Of a DNA stretch of 64,000 nucleotides, positions 33,570-42,031 are shown in pieces. The notes below the pieces were generated by a model. It was given only the letters and a program-made list of their open reading frames with translations. It was not told the DNA's origin and made no database searches. Position 1 is the first letter of the stretch. Each line of letters begins with the position of its first letter. A program made the position numbers and the translations under genes. This DNA is from Pseudomonadota bacterium (GTDB lineage: Bacteria; Pseudomonadota; Gammaproteobacteria; Burkholderiales; Burkholderiaceae_C): NCBI GenBank assembly GCA_963205115.1, contig CAUJHV010000075.1, forward strand, positions 1-64,000. The letters run 5' to 3'.

Positions 33570-34358
33570 TCAATGCCCCAGCGCCACACCCGCCCCATCC
33601 ACCTTCAGCGCCGCGCCGCTGACATACCCCGCCACCGGCGACGCCAGCACCAGCACCATGCGGGCGACGTCCTCGGCCACGGCGATGCGCCCCAGGGGCA
33701 TGCCGGCGCGCAGATGTTCTTCCAGCGCCTTCACGTCTTGCCCGCTCATGCGCGCCTGCGCCTGCAGGCCTTCCTGCATGCGCGTGGTCGCCACGAGGCC
33801 GGGGTTGATGACGTTGATGCGGATGCCCTTGGGGCCCCAGGCCTGCGCCAGGCCGGCGCTGGCCAGCATCAGCGCGGCGTTCGCCGCGCCGCCGGGCAGG
33901 TGAGTGGGCGTGGCGACCAGGCCGCCGACGCCGACGATGTTGACCACGCTGCCGCGCCCGCGTGCAGCCATGCCGCCCAGCGTGGCCTGCATCGCGTGGA
34001 TGGTGGTGAAGTACTTGGCGTCCATCGCGGCGTGCCAGTGCGAGGCCGTCAGTTCGGCCGGCGGCGTGCGCTGCGCGGCGCCCGCGCTGTTGACCAGCAC
34101 GTCGATGGGGCCCAGCGCGGCTTCGGTCTGGCGAACCATGGCGTCGGCCTCTTCGGCCTTGCACAGATCGGCCGCGACGGCATGCACGCGGATGCCTTCA
34201 GCGGCCAGCGTGGCCATCGCCGCGTCCAGATGCGCCTGCGTGCGCGAGGCGATCGCGACGCGCGCGCCTTCCAGCGCAAATGCGCGTGCGCACGACAGGC
34301 CGATGCCTTTGCTGCCGCCGGTGATCAGCACCACCTGACCGGTGAGTCCGAGGTCCAT
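33570..34358 (-). CDS. Short-chain dehydrogenase/reductase (SDR)
   Basis: A 262-aa classical SDR starting at ATG 34358. The cofactor motif is VVLITGGSKGIGLSCA (TGxxxGIG) at residue 9, then NSAG (VLVNSAGAAQ) near residue 87. The usual catalytic Ser-Tyr-x-x-x-Lys is not in standard form: where YxxxK is expected the sequence reads PGGAANAALMLASAG. An Ala or Gly at the Tyr position would make the enzyme inactive or unusual. The end ASPVAGYVSGAALKVDGAG is typical. The much longer frame to 35027 is non-coding. It stands alone on the minus strand, convergent with the VOC gene. Confidence 0.82.
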   Translation of the reverse strand: MDLGLTGQVVLITGGSKGIGLSCARAFALEGARVAIASRTQAHLDAAMATLAAEGIRVHAVAADLCKAEEADAMVRQTEAALGPIDVLVNSAGAAQRTPPAELTASHWHAAMDAKYFTTIHAMQATLGGMAARGRGSVVNIVGVGGLVATPTHLPGGAANAALMLASAGLAQAWGPKGIRINVINPGLVATTRMQEGLQAQARMSGQDVKALEEHLRAGMPLGRIAVAEDVARMVLVLASPVAGYVSGAALKVDGAGVALGH

Positions 34359-34475
34359 GTCGAAGTCCTTTTCGTTGCTGTCGCAGGGGCGGTTTCTCGG
34401 GTGCGCACGGGTAAAAACCACGGCCCGGATCGGAGATGATTCGCGCAGGTCGACGAACACCGCGAGGGCTCCATC

Positions 34476-34817
34476 ATGGCTTACGACACCGGACTTGCCG
34501 AGCGCGTACGCGACACCCTGCAGGGCCGGCACGGCATCACCGAGCGCGCGATGTTCGGCGGCCTGGCCTTCCTGGTGGACGGCAAGATGTTCGTCGGCAT
34601 CTCCGGCTCGCGCCTGATGGCGCGCGTGGGGCCCGAGCGCCACGAGGACGCGCTGGCGCAGCCGCACGTGGTGCCGATGGATTTCACCGGGCGGCCGATG
34701 CGCGGCTACGTGTACATCGAGCCCGCCGGGCTGGAATCCGACCGCGACCTGGAGGCCTGGGTCGGCTGGTGCGTGGGCTTCGTGGCGGCCTTGCCGGCGA
34801 GGAAGCCGCGGCGCTGA
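34476..34817 (+). CDS. TfoX N-terminal domain protein
   Basis: A 113-aa protein with the TfoX-N pattern: RVRDTLQGRHGITERAMFGGLAFLVDGKMFVGISG, then LMARVGPERHEDALAQPHVVPMDFTGRPMRGYVYI. Only the N-terminal domain is present; the competence regulator proper is longer. Stand-alone TfoX-N proteins are common, with unclear roles. A GAGGG site lies before ATG 34476. It converges on cusA, with a symmetric hairpin between them. Confidence 0.85.
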   Translation: MAYDTGLAERVRDTLQGRHGITERAMFGGLAFLVDGKMFVGISGSRLMARVGPERHEDALAQPHVVPMDFTGRPMRGYVYIEPAGLESDRDLEAWVGWCVGFVAALPARKPRR

Positions 34818-34826
34818 GCAGGCTGC

Positions 34827-34850
34827 GGCAGCGACGGTCGCGTCGCTGCC
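34827..34850. terminator. Bidirectional terminator-like hairpin
   Basis: GGCAGCGAC and its exact complement GTCGCTGCC enclose a 6-base loop between the convergent TfoX gene (stop 34817) and cusA (stop 34868). The place and the perfect 9-bp GC stem suggest a shared transcription end. Confidence 0.5.
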
Positions 34851-34867
34851 ACAAGTCCACAAGCCCG

Positions 34868-37800
34868 CTATGCCACGTGCCGCGCCTCGCGCCGCAGCTC
34901 CGCCTGCTTCACCAGCGCATACAGCGCCGGGATCACGCACAACGTCAGCACCGTGGACGACAACATGCCGCCCACCATCGGCGCGGCGATGCGGCTCATC
35001 ACCTCGGAGCCCGTGCCCGTGCCCCACAGGATGGGCAGCAGGCCCGCCATGATGGCCACCACCGTCATCAGCTTGGGCCGCACGCGTTCCACGGCGCCTT
35101 CCATCACGGCGGCGTAGAGGTCGCTGGCGTCAGGCGCGCGGCCTGCCTCGGCGCAGCGGGTGCGCGCGCGCTGCCAGGCGTGATCCAGGTAGATCAGCAT
35201 CACGACGCCGGTCTCCGCGGCCACGCCGGCCAGTGCGATGAAGCCCACCGCCACGGCCACCGAGAGGTGATAGCCCAGCATCCACATGAGCCAGATGCCG
35301 CCGACCAGCGCAAAGGGCACCGAGAGCATCACGATCAGCGTCTCCGACAGCCGCCGGAAGTTCAGGTACAGCAGCAGGAAGATCAGCAGCAGCGTCACCG
35401 GCACGACGAGCTTCATGCGCTCGATGGCGCGCTCCATGGCCTCGAACTGGCCGCTCCAAGTGATGTAGGTGCCCGCGGGAAAGGCCACCTGAGCGGCGAC
35501 GGCCTGACGCGCGTCGGCCACGTAGGAGCCGATGTCGCGCCCGTGGATGTCCACGAAGATGTAGGCCGACAGCAGCGCGTTTTCGGTGCGGATGCCCGGC
35601 GTGCCGCGCGACAGCGTGACCGTGGCCACCTGGCCCAGCGGCACCATCGCGCCGCCCATCACCGGCACCAGCACCTCGCGCGCGATCTGCTCGGGGTTGC
35701 TGCGCAGCTCGCGCGGGTAGCGCACGCTGACACCAAACCGCTCGCGGCCTTCGATGGTGGTGGTGACCATCTCGCCGCCCAGCGCCGTGCCCACGACATC
35801 CAGCAGCTCGCCCACCGAGAGGCCGTAGCGCGCCAGCTGTTCGCGCCGCGGTTCGATGTCCAGGTAGCTGCCGCCGGTCAGGCGCTCGGCGTAGGCCGAT
35901 GTCGTGCCCGGCACGGTCTTGACCACCGCTTCGATCTGCCGCGCCACGGTTTCCATCTCGGCCAGGTTGCGCCCGAAGACCTTGATGCCGATGGGCGTGC
36001 GGATGCCGGTGGACAGCATGTCGATGCGCGCCTTGATCGGCATCGTCCACGCATTGGCGATACCCGGAAACTGCAGCGCGCGGTCCATCTCGGCAATCAG
36101 GCCTTCGGTGGTGAGGCCAGGCCGCCACTGCGACTGCGGCTTGAGGTTGATGACCGTCTCGAACATCTCGATGGGCGCCGGGTCGGTGGCCGTGTTGGCG
36201 CGCCCGGCCTTGCCGTAGACCGAGCTGACCTCCGGAAAGCTCTTGATGATCTTGTCCTGCGTCTGCAGCACCTCGGCCGCCTTGGTGATGGACATGCCCG
36301 GCAGCGACGAGGGCATGAACAGCAGCGTGCCTTCGTCCAGCGCGGGCATGAATTCGCTGCCCAGCCGCGTCGCGGGGTAGATGCTCGCGGCCATCGCCGC
36401 GACGGCCAGCACCAGCGTGAACCACTTGAAACGCATGACGGCCGAAATCACGGGCCGGTACAGGCGGATCAGCACGCGGTTCAGCGGGTTGCGCGCTTCG
36501 GGCAGGATGCGCCCGCGGATGAACAGCATCATCAGCACCGGCACCAGCGTCACCGACAGCAGCGCCGCGCCCGCCATCGAGAAGGTCTTGGTATAGGCCA
36601 GCGGCGAGAACAGCCGCCCCTCCTGCGATTCCAGCGTGAAGACCGGCAGGAAGGACACCGTGATGATGAGCAGCGAGAAGAACAGCGCCGGCCCGACCTC
36701 CGTGCAGGCCTTGGTGATGGCCTCGGCGCGCTGCGCCACCGTGTGGCCGGCAGGCAGGCGCTCGAGGTGCTTGTGTGCGTTTTCGATCATCACGATGGCC
36801 GCGTCGACCATCGCGCCGATGGCAATTGCGATGCCGCCCAGGCTCATCAGGTTGGAGTTCATGCCCAGCAGGTGCATCGCGATGAAGGCGATCAGCACGC
36901 CCACCGGCAGCATCAGGATGGCCACCAGGGCCGAGCGCAGGTGCAGCAGGAAGACGACACACACGGCGGCCACGATCAGCGCCTCTTCGATCAGCGTGCG
37001 CTTGAGCGTGTCGATGGCGCGGTGGATGAGGTCCGAGCGGTCGTAGACGGCTTCGATGCGCACGCCCGGCGGCAGGCCGGCAGAGATCTCCGCCACCTTG
37101 GCCTTGACGCCGTGGATGACCTCCAGCGCGTTCTGGCCGAAGCGCGCCACGGCGATGCCCGAGACAACCTCGCCCTCGCCGTTGAGCTCGGAGAGCCCGC
37201 GGCGCTCATCCGGCCCCAGCTCCACACGCGCAACGTCGCGCACCAGGACCGGCGTGCCGCCTTCGCTCTTGACCACCAGCGTCTCGATGTCTTCCTTGCC
37301 GCGCAGCAGGCCCTTGCCGCGCACCATGTATTCGGTCTCGGCCATCTCGACCACGCGCGCGCCGACGTCGCGGTTGGAATCGCGGATGACCTGCGCCACC
37401 TTCATCAGCGGCACGCCGTAGCTGCGCAGCTTCAGCGGGTCCACCGTCACCTGGTAGGTCTGCACGAATCCGCCCAGCGAAGCCACCTCGGCCACGCCCG
37501 GCGCCTTGGTCAGCTGGTAGCGCACGTACCAGTCCTGCAGCGTGCGCAGCTCGGCCAGCGTGCGGTCCTTGGCCAGCAGCGCGTACTGGTAGACCCAGCC
37601 CACGCCCGTGGCGTCCGGCCCCAGCGAGGGCGTCAGCCCGCGCGGCAGCCGCGAGGCGGCGAAGTTCAGGTACTCCAGCACCCGGCTGCGCGCCCAGTAG
37701 ATGTCGGTGCCGTCTTCGAAGATGACGTAGACAAACGAGGCGCCGAAGAACGAAAACCCGCGCACCACACGCGAGCGCGGCACGGACAGCATCGCGGTGG

Positions 37801-38008
37801 TCAGCGGGTAGGTGACCTGGTCTTCGACGACCTGCGGCGCCTGACCGGGCACGTCGGTATAGACGATGACCTGCACGTCGGAGAGATCGGGCAGGGCATC
37901 CAGCGGCGTGCGGCTGAGCGCCACGACGCCGCCGATCACGACGAAGAGCGTGGCCAGCAGGACCAGGAAGGTGTTCCGGCCTGACCAGCGGATGAGTGAG
38001 GACAGCAT
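34868..38008 (-). CDS. cusA: CusA-type heavy-metal efflux RND transporter
   Basis: A 1046-aa inner-membrane proton-driven pump of the copper/silver (HME-RND) class. ATG 38008 gives the usual start MLSSLIRWSGRNTFLVLL. Key stretches: DALPDLSDVQVIVYTDVPGQAPQ near residue 37, GGIAIAIGAMVDAAIVMIENAHK with the proton-relay Asp, and GSEFMPALDEGTLLFMPSSLPGMS with Met residues on the metal path. Twelve membrane spans are expected. A single TSxxT-like periplasmic pattern cannot separate Cu/Ag from Zn/Co/Cd pumps, but CusB with a CusF-like tail and the neighbours favour copper/silver. It follows cusB after 13 bp. Confidence 0.93.
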   Translation of the reverse strand: MLSSLIRWSGRNTFLVLLATLFVVIGGVVALSRTPLDALPDLSDVQVIVYTDVPGQAPQVVEDQVTYPLTTAMLSVPRSRVVRGFSFFGASFVYVIFEDGTDIYWARSRVLEYLNFAASRLPRGLTPSLGPDATGVGWVYQYALLAKDRTLAELRTLQDWYVRYQLTKAPGVAEVASLGGFVQTYQVTVDPLKLRSYGVPLMKVAQVIRDSNRDVGARVVEMAETEYMVRGKGLLRGKEDIETLVVKSEGGTPVLVRDVARVELGPDERRGLSELNGEGEVVSGIAVARFGQNALEVIHGVKAKVAEISAGLPPGVRIEAVYDRSDLIHRAIDTLKRTLIEEALIVAAVCVVFLLHLRSALVAILMLPVGVLIAFIAMHLLGMNSNLMSLGGIAIAIGAMVDAAIVMIENAHKHLERLPAGHTVAQRAEAITKACTEVGPALFFSLLIITVSFLPVFTLESQEGRLFSPLAYTKTFSMAGAALLSVTLVPVLMMLFIRGRILPEARNPLNRVLIRLYRPVISAVMRFKWFTLVLAVAAMAASIYPATRLGSEFMPALDEGTLLFMPSSLPGMSITKAAEVLQTQDKIIKSFPEVSSVYGKAGRANTATDPAPIEMFETVINLKPQSQWRPGLTTEGLIAEMDRALQFPGIANAWTMPIKARIDMLSTGIRTPIGIKVFGRNLAEMETVARQIEAVVKTVPGTTSAYAERLTGGSYLDIEPRREQLARYGLSVGELLDVVGTALGGEMVTTTIEGRERFGVSVRYPRELRSNPEQIAREVLVPVMGGAMVPLGQVATVTLSRGTPGIRTENALLSAYIFVDIHGRDIGSYVADARQAVAAQVAFPAGTYITWSGQFEAMERAIERMKLVVPVTLLLIFLLLYLNFRRLSETLIVMLSVPFALVGGIWLMWMLGYHLSVAVAVGFIALAGVAAETGVVMLIYLDHAWQRARTRCAEAGRAPDASDLYAAVMEGAVERVRPKLMTVVAIMAGLLPILWGTGTGSEVMSRIAAPMVGGMLSSTVLTLCVIPALYALVKQAELRREARHVA

Positions 38009-38021
38009 CGTTCGCCCCCGC

Positions 38022-39716
38022 TCAATGGCCGCTGTGGCCGGATGCGGCTGGCGCGGGCTTCGCGGCCGCATCAGCCGCAGGCGCGCGGCCGGCTGCCGGT
38101 GGAGCTGATGGCGACCGGCCTGCTGTGGGCTGGATGGCCGTGACCACATAGTCGCCTGGCTGGCGCTCGACAAACTCGAAATGCACCGCCTGGCCCGCGC
38201 GCAGCCCTTGCGCCAAGCCGGCATGCGCCAGCTTGAATTCCATCGTCATGGCCGGCCACTTCAGCGAGGGCACGGGCCCGTGATCGAGGCTCAGCGTGCC
38301 GGCCTTGACGTCGATGCTGTCGACGCGGCCGTCGGCCTGGTGCGACACGCCTGCCGGCTTCTGCGCGGCGGGCTTGGCTGCGCCGGCGGCTGCCGATGCT
38401 GCGCCCGCAGGCGCGGTCAGCGTGCCGATGGCGGCCTTGAGGTTGCTCTCGGCGTCGATCAGGAAGTTGGCCGCGATGACCACCGGCTCGCCTTCGCGCA
38501 GGCCCTTGAGGATCTCGATGCGGTTGTCGCCGCGCCGGCCGACCTCCACTTCGCGCGGCTCGAACCGGCCTTCGTCCAGGCGCACCAACACGATGCGGCG
38601 CGTGCCGGTGTCGATGAGGGCCGAGTCGGGCACGGTGAGCACCGGCGTCGCGTTGCCCGTGGCCAGTTCCACCTGCGCAAACATCGCGGGCTTGAGCCGC
38701 TGCCCCGGGTTGGCCAGTTCCACGCGCACCGGGATGCTGCGCGTATCGGCCTTCATCGTCGGGTAGATGTAGGTCACGCGGCCCTCGAAGACCTCGCGCG
38801 GATAGGCCGTGGTGGTGATGCGCGCACGCGCGCCGCTGCGCACGGCGGCGATGTCCTGCTCGGCCAGGTCGGCGATGACCCACACCGAGGACAGGTCCGT
38901 CACCTGGTAGAGCATCTCGCCGGCCATGAAGCGCATGCCTTGCAGCGCCTTCTTCTCGGTGACGATGCCCGAGGCGGGCGAGGGGAAGACGATGCTGCGC
39001 TTGACATCGCCCGAGGCGGCGAGTGCGGCCACCTGGTCCGGCGACAGGCCCCAATTGCGCAGCCGCACCAGCGCGGATTCGGCGAGTTGACGCATGCCGG
39101 CCTGCGCGTCGGGGCCGCTGTCCTTCAGCGCCTGCTGGCCTTGCACGGCGATGGCGTATTCGCGCTGCGCGGCCACCAGATCGGGGCTGTAGGCCTCGAA
39201 CAGCGGCTGACCGCGTGAGACAGCCTGGCCGGTGGCATTGACGTACAGGCGCTCGACATAACCGTCGAAACGAGCCGTCACGGCCGAGATGCGGCGCTCG
39301 TCGGGTTCCACGCGGCCGGCGGCGCGCACGGTCTGGCCCAGCAGGTGCATGGCCGCGGCTTCGGTGCGCACGCCCAGCTTCTGGATCTTCTCGGTGCTCA
39401 GCGTCACACGGCCTGCCGCGCCCGGGTTGCTGGCTGCGGCGGCCGTGTCCTCGCCTTCGTAGACGGGCACGTAGTCCATGCCCATCGAATCCTTCTTGGG
39501 CACCTGCGAGATGTCGGGCAGGCCCATGGGGTTGCGGTAGTACAGCAGCTTGCGCGCGGGTGCCGCGACGGTGGCGGACGCCGCTGCGGTGGCCGTTGGC
39601 GCCGGGCCGGCCGCAGCGGGCCCGGCGCCGTGCGTCGCGCGGGTGCCGAGCCAGTAGCCGCCGGCGCCCACGGCGCCGAGCAGGACGAGGGACAGCAGGG
39701 CAGAAGCGGTTTTCAC
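38022..39716 (-). CDS. cusB: CusB-type periplasmic adaptor with N-terminal metal-binding and C-terminal CusF-like domains
   Basis: A 564-aa membrane fusion protein. The first 25 residues are a membrane anchor or signal. Residues 58-85 form the heavy-metal-binding domain (YRNPMGLPDISQVPKKDSMG, MDYVPVY). The middle is the adaptor proper (VRAAGRVEPDERRISAVTARFDGYVERLYV, IVFPSPASGIV). The last 100 residues are a CusF-like domain (VDSIDVKAGTLSLDHGPVPSLKWPAM with TMEFKL), normally a separate copper chaperone. The product bridges CusA and CusC and probably receives metal directly. Its start overlaps the cusC stop by 4 bases (ATGA type). Confidence 0.92.
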   Translation of the reverse strand: MKTASALLSLVLLGAVGAGGYWLGTRATHGAGPAAAGPAPTATAAASATVAAPARKLLYYRNPMGLPDISQVPKKDSMGMDYVPVYEGEDTAAAASNPGAAGRVTLSTEKIQKLGVRTEAAAMHLLGQTVRAAGRVEPDERRISAVTARFDGYVERLYVNATGQAVSRGQPLFEAYSPDLVAAQREYAIAVQGQQALKDSGPDAQAGMRQLAESALVRLRNWGLSPDQVAALAASGDVKRSIVFPSPASGIVTEKKALQGMRFMAGEMLYQVTDLSSVWVIADLAEQDIAAVRSGARARITTTAYPREVFEGRVTYIYPTMKADTRSIPVRVELANPGQRLKPAMFAQVELATGNATPVLTVPDSALIDTGTRRIVLVRLDEGRFEPREVEVGRRGDNRIEILKGLREGEPVVIAANFLIDAESNLKAAIGTLTAPAGAASAAAGAAKPAAQKPAGVSHQADGRVDSIDVKAGTLSLDHGPVPSLKWPAMTMEFKLAHAGLAQGLRAGQAVHFEFVERQPGDYVVTAIQPTAGRSPSAPPAAGRAPAADAAAKPAPAASGHSGH

Positions 39717-41095
39717 AGGTCGTCTCCCAGGACACGTTCGATCTCGGCCAGGCGCATCTGCGCCTCGACCTGGCTTTCGAGGAGGTCCTTGCGGGCCTTG
39801 CGGATCTGCCGCTGGGCTTCCAGCAGCATGCCCATGTCGCCCTTGCCGGCCTCGTAGGCCGACAGCGCAGATTGCAGGTTCAGCTCGGACTGCGGCAGCA
39901 GCCGTGTCTTCAGCAGGCTCTCGGTCTGCCGCGCCGTGTCCAGCGCGGCCAGGTTCAGGTTCAGCTCACCCAGCATCTGCTGCGTCAGCGCGTCGGCGCG
40001 GGCCTGGGCCGCGCTGGCCATGCCCTGCGCCTCCTGCTCCTGGCTGCGGCGCGGTTCCTGCTGCAAGGGGATATTCATCTCCAGCATCACGCCCCAGGTG
40101 GTGATGCGCGATCGCACCTGCGAGGGCGCCAAGCCCACCACCACGTCCGGGTAGCGGTTGCGCTGCGTGAGCTCGCGGTTCTTCTGCGCGGCCTCCACAC
40201 GCGCCCGTTCGGCGGCGACCAGCGGGTTGCGTTCGCGCACGCGATCGACGAGCCGCGGCATGTCGGCCGGCGCCCAGGTGGGCAGCGGGCGCGGGGCTTC
40301 GGGCGCAGCCAGCGGGGCGGTCGGGTCGCGTGCCAGCAGCGCGTTCAGACGCGCCACGGTCTTACGGCGCTCGCCGGCCAGCATCAGCAGTTCGCCTTGC
40401 ATGGCGGTCTGTTCGAGCTGCGCGCGGATGGCGTCCTGCTGCGGCGCCAGGCCGGCGGCATAACGCACCTGTGCGACACGTTCCAGGCGCGCCAGCAGAC
40501 CGATGACCTCGTTCGCCAGCGCCTCGTTGCCGGCGGTGCGGCCGTATTCGGCATAGGCGGTCTTGATGCGCGCGGCCAGCTCGATCCAGGTGCCGTCGGC
40601 GCGTGCATCGGCCTGGCGTGCGTCGGCGGCGGCCACGTCGCGCCGCGCATCGCGCTTGCCCCAGGCGGGAAAGCTCTGCATCAGCGTGTAGCGCGTTTCG
40701 CCCACACGCGCGGGCAGCAGGTTGGGCGCGGCATCGCTGCCGTAGTTGTTGACGTTCATGAGCTCCACACGCAGCACCGGGTCGGGCAGCGCCGCGGCGG
40801 GGCCGATGCGTTGCGCGGCGGCAGCGGCTTCCAGCCGCATGCTGCGCAGTTCAGGGCTTTGCGCGCGGGCGTGGGCGAGAAGGCCTTGCAGCGTGGCGCC
40901 CAGCGGGGCGCTGGCTGGGGTGCTGATCGGGGTGTCGATCGGCGCGTGCGGCGTGTCCTGCGCCAAGGCGCTGCCGACCATGCCGGCACATGCAGCCGCA
41001 CACAGCAGCAGTCGGGTGCTCCAGGCGGGCCGGTGTGCGGGTGTACCTCGCCCACGCGCTTGTTGGCCGCGGGGCGGGAGGGAATGTGTCGACAT
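39713..41095 (-). CDS. cusC: CusC-type outer-membrane efflux protein (TolC family)
   Basis: A 460-aa TolC-family channel. The signal peptide ends near residue 45 (LLLCAAACAGMVGSALA-Q); there is no clear lipobox, unlike E. coli CusC. Two long helical repeats follow, typical of OEP domains (ARAQSPELRSMRLEAAAAAQRI; ALLARDPTAPLAAPE; LAALDTARQTESLLKTRLLPQ). An insert DAAPNLLPARVGETRYTLMQSFPAWGKRD is also family-typical. It pairs with cusB and cusA downstream to form the tripartite export complex. Confidence 0.9.
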   Translation of the reverse strand: MSTHSLPPRGQQARGRGTPAHRPAWSTRLLLCAAACAGMVGSALAQDTPHAPIDTPISTPASAPLGATLQGLLAHARAQSPELRSMRLEAAAAAQRIGPAAALPDPVLRVELMNVNNYGSDAAPNLLPARVGETRYTLMQSFPAWGKRDARRDVAAADARQADARADGTWIELAARIKTAYAEYGRTAGNEALANEVIGLLARLERVAQVRYAAGLAPQQDAIRAQLEQTAMQGELLMLAGERRKTVARLNALLARDPTAPLAAPEAPRPLPTWAPADMPRLVDRVRERNPLVAAERARVEAAQKNRELTQRNRYPDVVVGLAPSQVRSRITTWGVMLEMNIPLQQEPRRSQEQEAQGMASAAQARADALTQQMLGELNLNLAALDTARQTESLLKTRLLPQSELNLQSALSAYEAGKGDMGMLLEAQRQIRKARKDLLESQVEAQMRLAEIERVLGDDL

Positions 41096-41421
41096 GGTCG
41101 GGGTCTCCGCGGGCTGCGCCGTTGGTGGTGCGGCCCTGGTCGGTCAATCGGTAGCCGTCGGTGGCCGTCGGTGGCCGGTTCGGCGGGCTCGGGCGGCGCG
41201 CGTCGGAACCGGGTCACCACGGTGGAGCGGGCAGGCGTGGCGGCTGTGGGGCCGAGAGGCTCGAGGCCTCGTGCGGGTCTGGCCTTGCGGACTTCGGGCT
41301 TTGGGGCCTGTTTCCGCTGGGTCCTGCGGCGACGCGGCCTTGACGCCGCGATGCCGGACCACACGCCAGCCGGTTCAGGATCGGGCGCGGCCGTGGCAGC
41401 CGCGGCGCCGATCCCTGCGGC
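41096..41421. other. Gap between cusC and the upstream small gene
   Basis: GC-rich, no convincing gene on either strand. It probably contains the promoter or mRNA leader of cusCBA, but I see no clear operator or terminator. Confidence 0.35.
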
Positions 41422-41907
41422 CTACAACACCAGTCGCAGGAAGACGATGGTGAGCGGCGGCGCGTGCTTGCTGTCGCGGCTCGGCTCGCTGGGGATCTGC
41501 GGCTCGCAGATCGGCGGTGCAGGCACGGGGCTGGCCACGGCCAGCCACAGGGCGTGCGGCTGGATGTCGTCCAGCAGCGATTTCAGCGGCGGCATGGCCG
41601 TGGCGGCCTTGTCGCAGAAGTCCTGGCAATTGGCCTGGCCCGGCGCACCGGCATGGCCATGCGCCTGGTCGCAGGTCGCCATGGCGGCCATGTCCGCCTT
41701 GCCGGCGTCCGCATCCGCCAAGGCCACCGGCGCTGCGGCTTGCGCGTCCATCGCCAGCGAGGCTTGCAGGGCCGCCGCGGCAAACGGTGCCGAAGCGGCA
41801 GGGCCGCTGCGCAGGCAGGCGTGGGCCACGGTGACGCCCAGGCTCATCAGCCACACCAGCAGCACGCGGGCGGCCCAGCGGCGCAGGTGCAGTCGGTGGC
41901 GGAACAT
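41422..41907 (-). CDS. Small secreted His/Cys-containing protein of the cus locus
   Basis: A 161-aa protein with ATG 41907 as the start (the longer frame to 42180 runs into the kinase gene). A signal or anchor lies at residues 10-30 (AARVLLVWLMSLGVTVAHA). Cys and His cluster in TCDQAHGHAG and NCQDFCDK, possible metal ligands. The C-terminus has SVFLR-like hydrophobic LTIVFLRLVL. Similar small proteins precede cusCBA in other betaproteobacteria; the role may be periplasmic copper sensing or binding. No family name is certain. Confidence 0.6.
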   Translation of the reverse strand: MFRHRLHLRRWAARVLLVWLMSLGVTVAHACLRSGPAASAPFAAAALQASLAMDAQAAAPVALADADAGKADMAAMATCDQAHGHAGAPGQANCQDFCDKAATAMPPLKSLLDDIQPHALWLAVASPVPAPPICEPQIPSEPSRDSKHAPPLTIVFLRLVL

Positions 41908-42031
41908 GGTGGGGAGGATACGCGAGGGCGGTGGGTTCGCGTCAGTGTGGGTGCCTGGCGGCCAGGGGTGATTGATCCGGGTCAATCGCGGCCGGTCATG
42001 GCGCCGCGCTCGACGGCGCGCGCGGCCTCTC

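Noticed and set aside
34436-37984. A 1182-codon open frame on the plus strand opposite cusA
   Set aside because: It mirrors the cusA gene in antisense, is full of His/Arg/Gln runs typical of reversed GC-rich coding DNA, and has no domain.
39560-41971. An 803-codon plus-strand frame opposite cusC
   Set aside because: Antisense shadow of cusC and the small minus-strand gene; no recognizable motifs.
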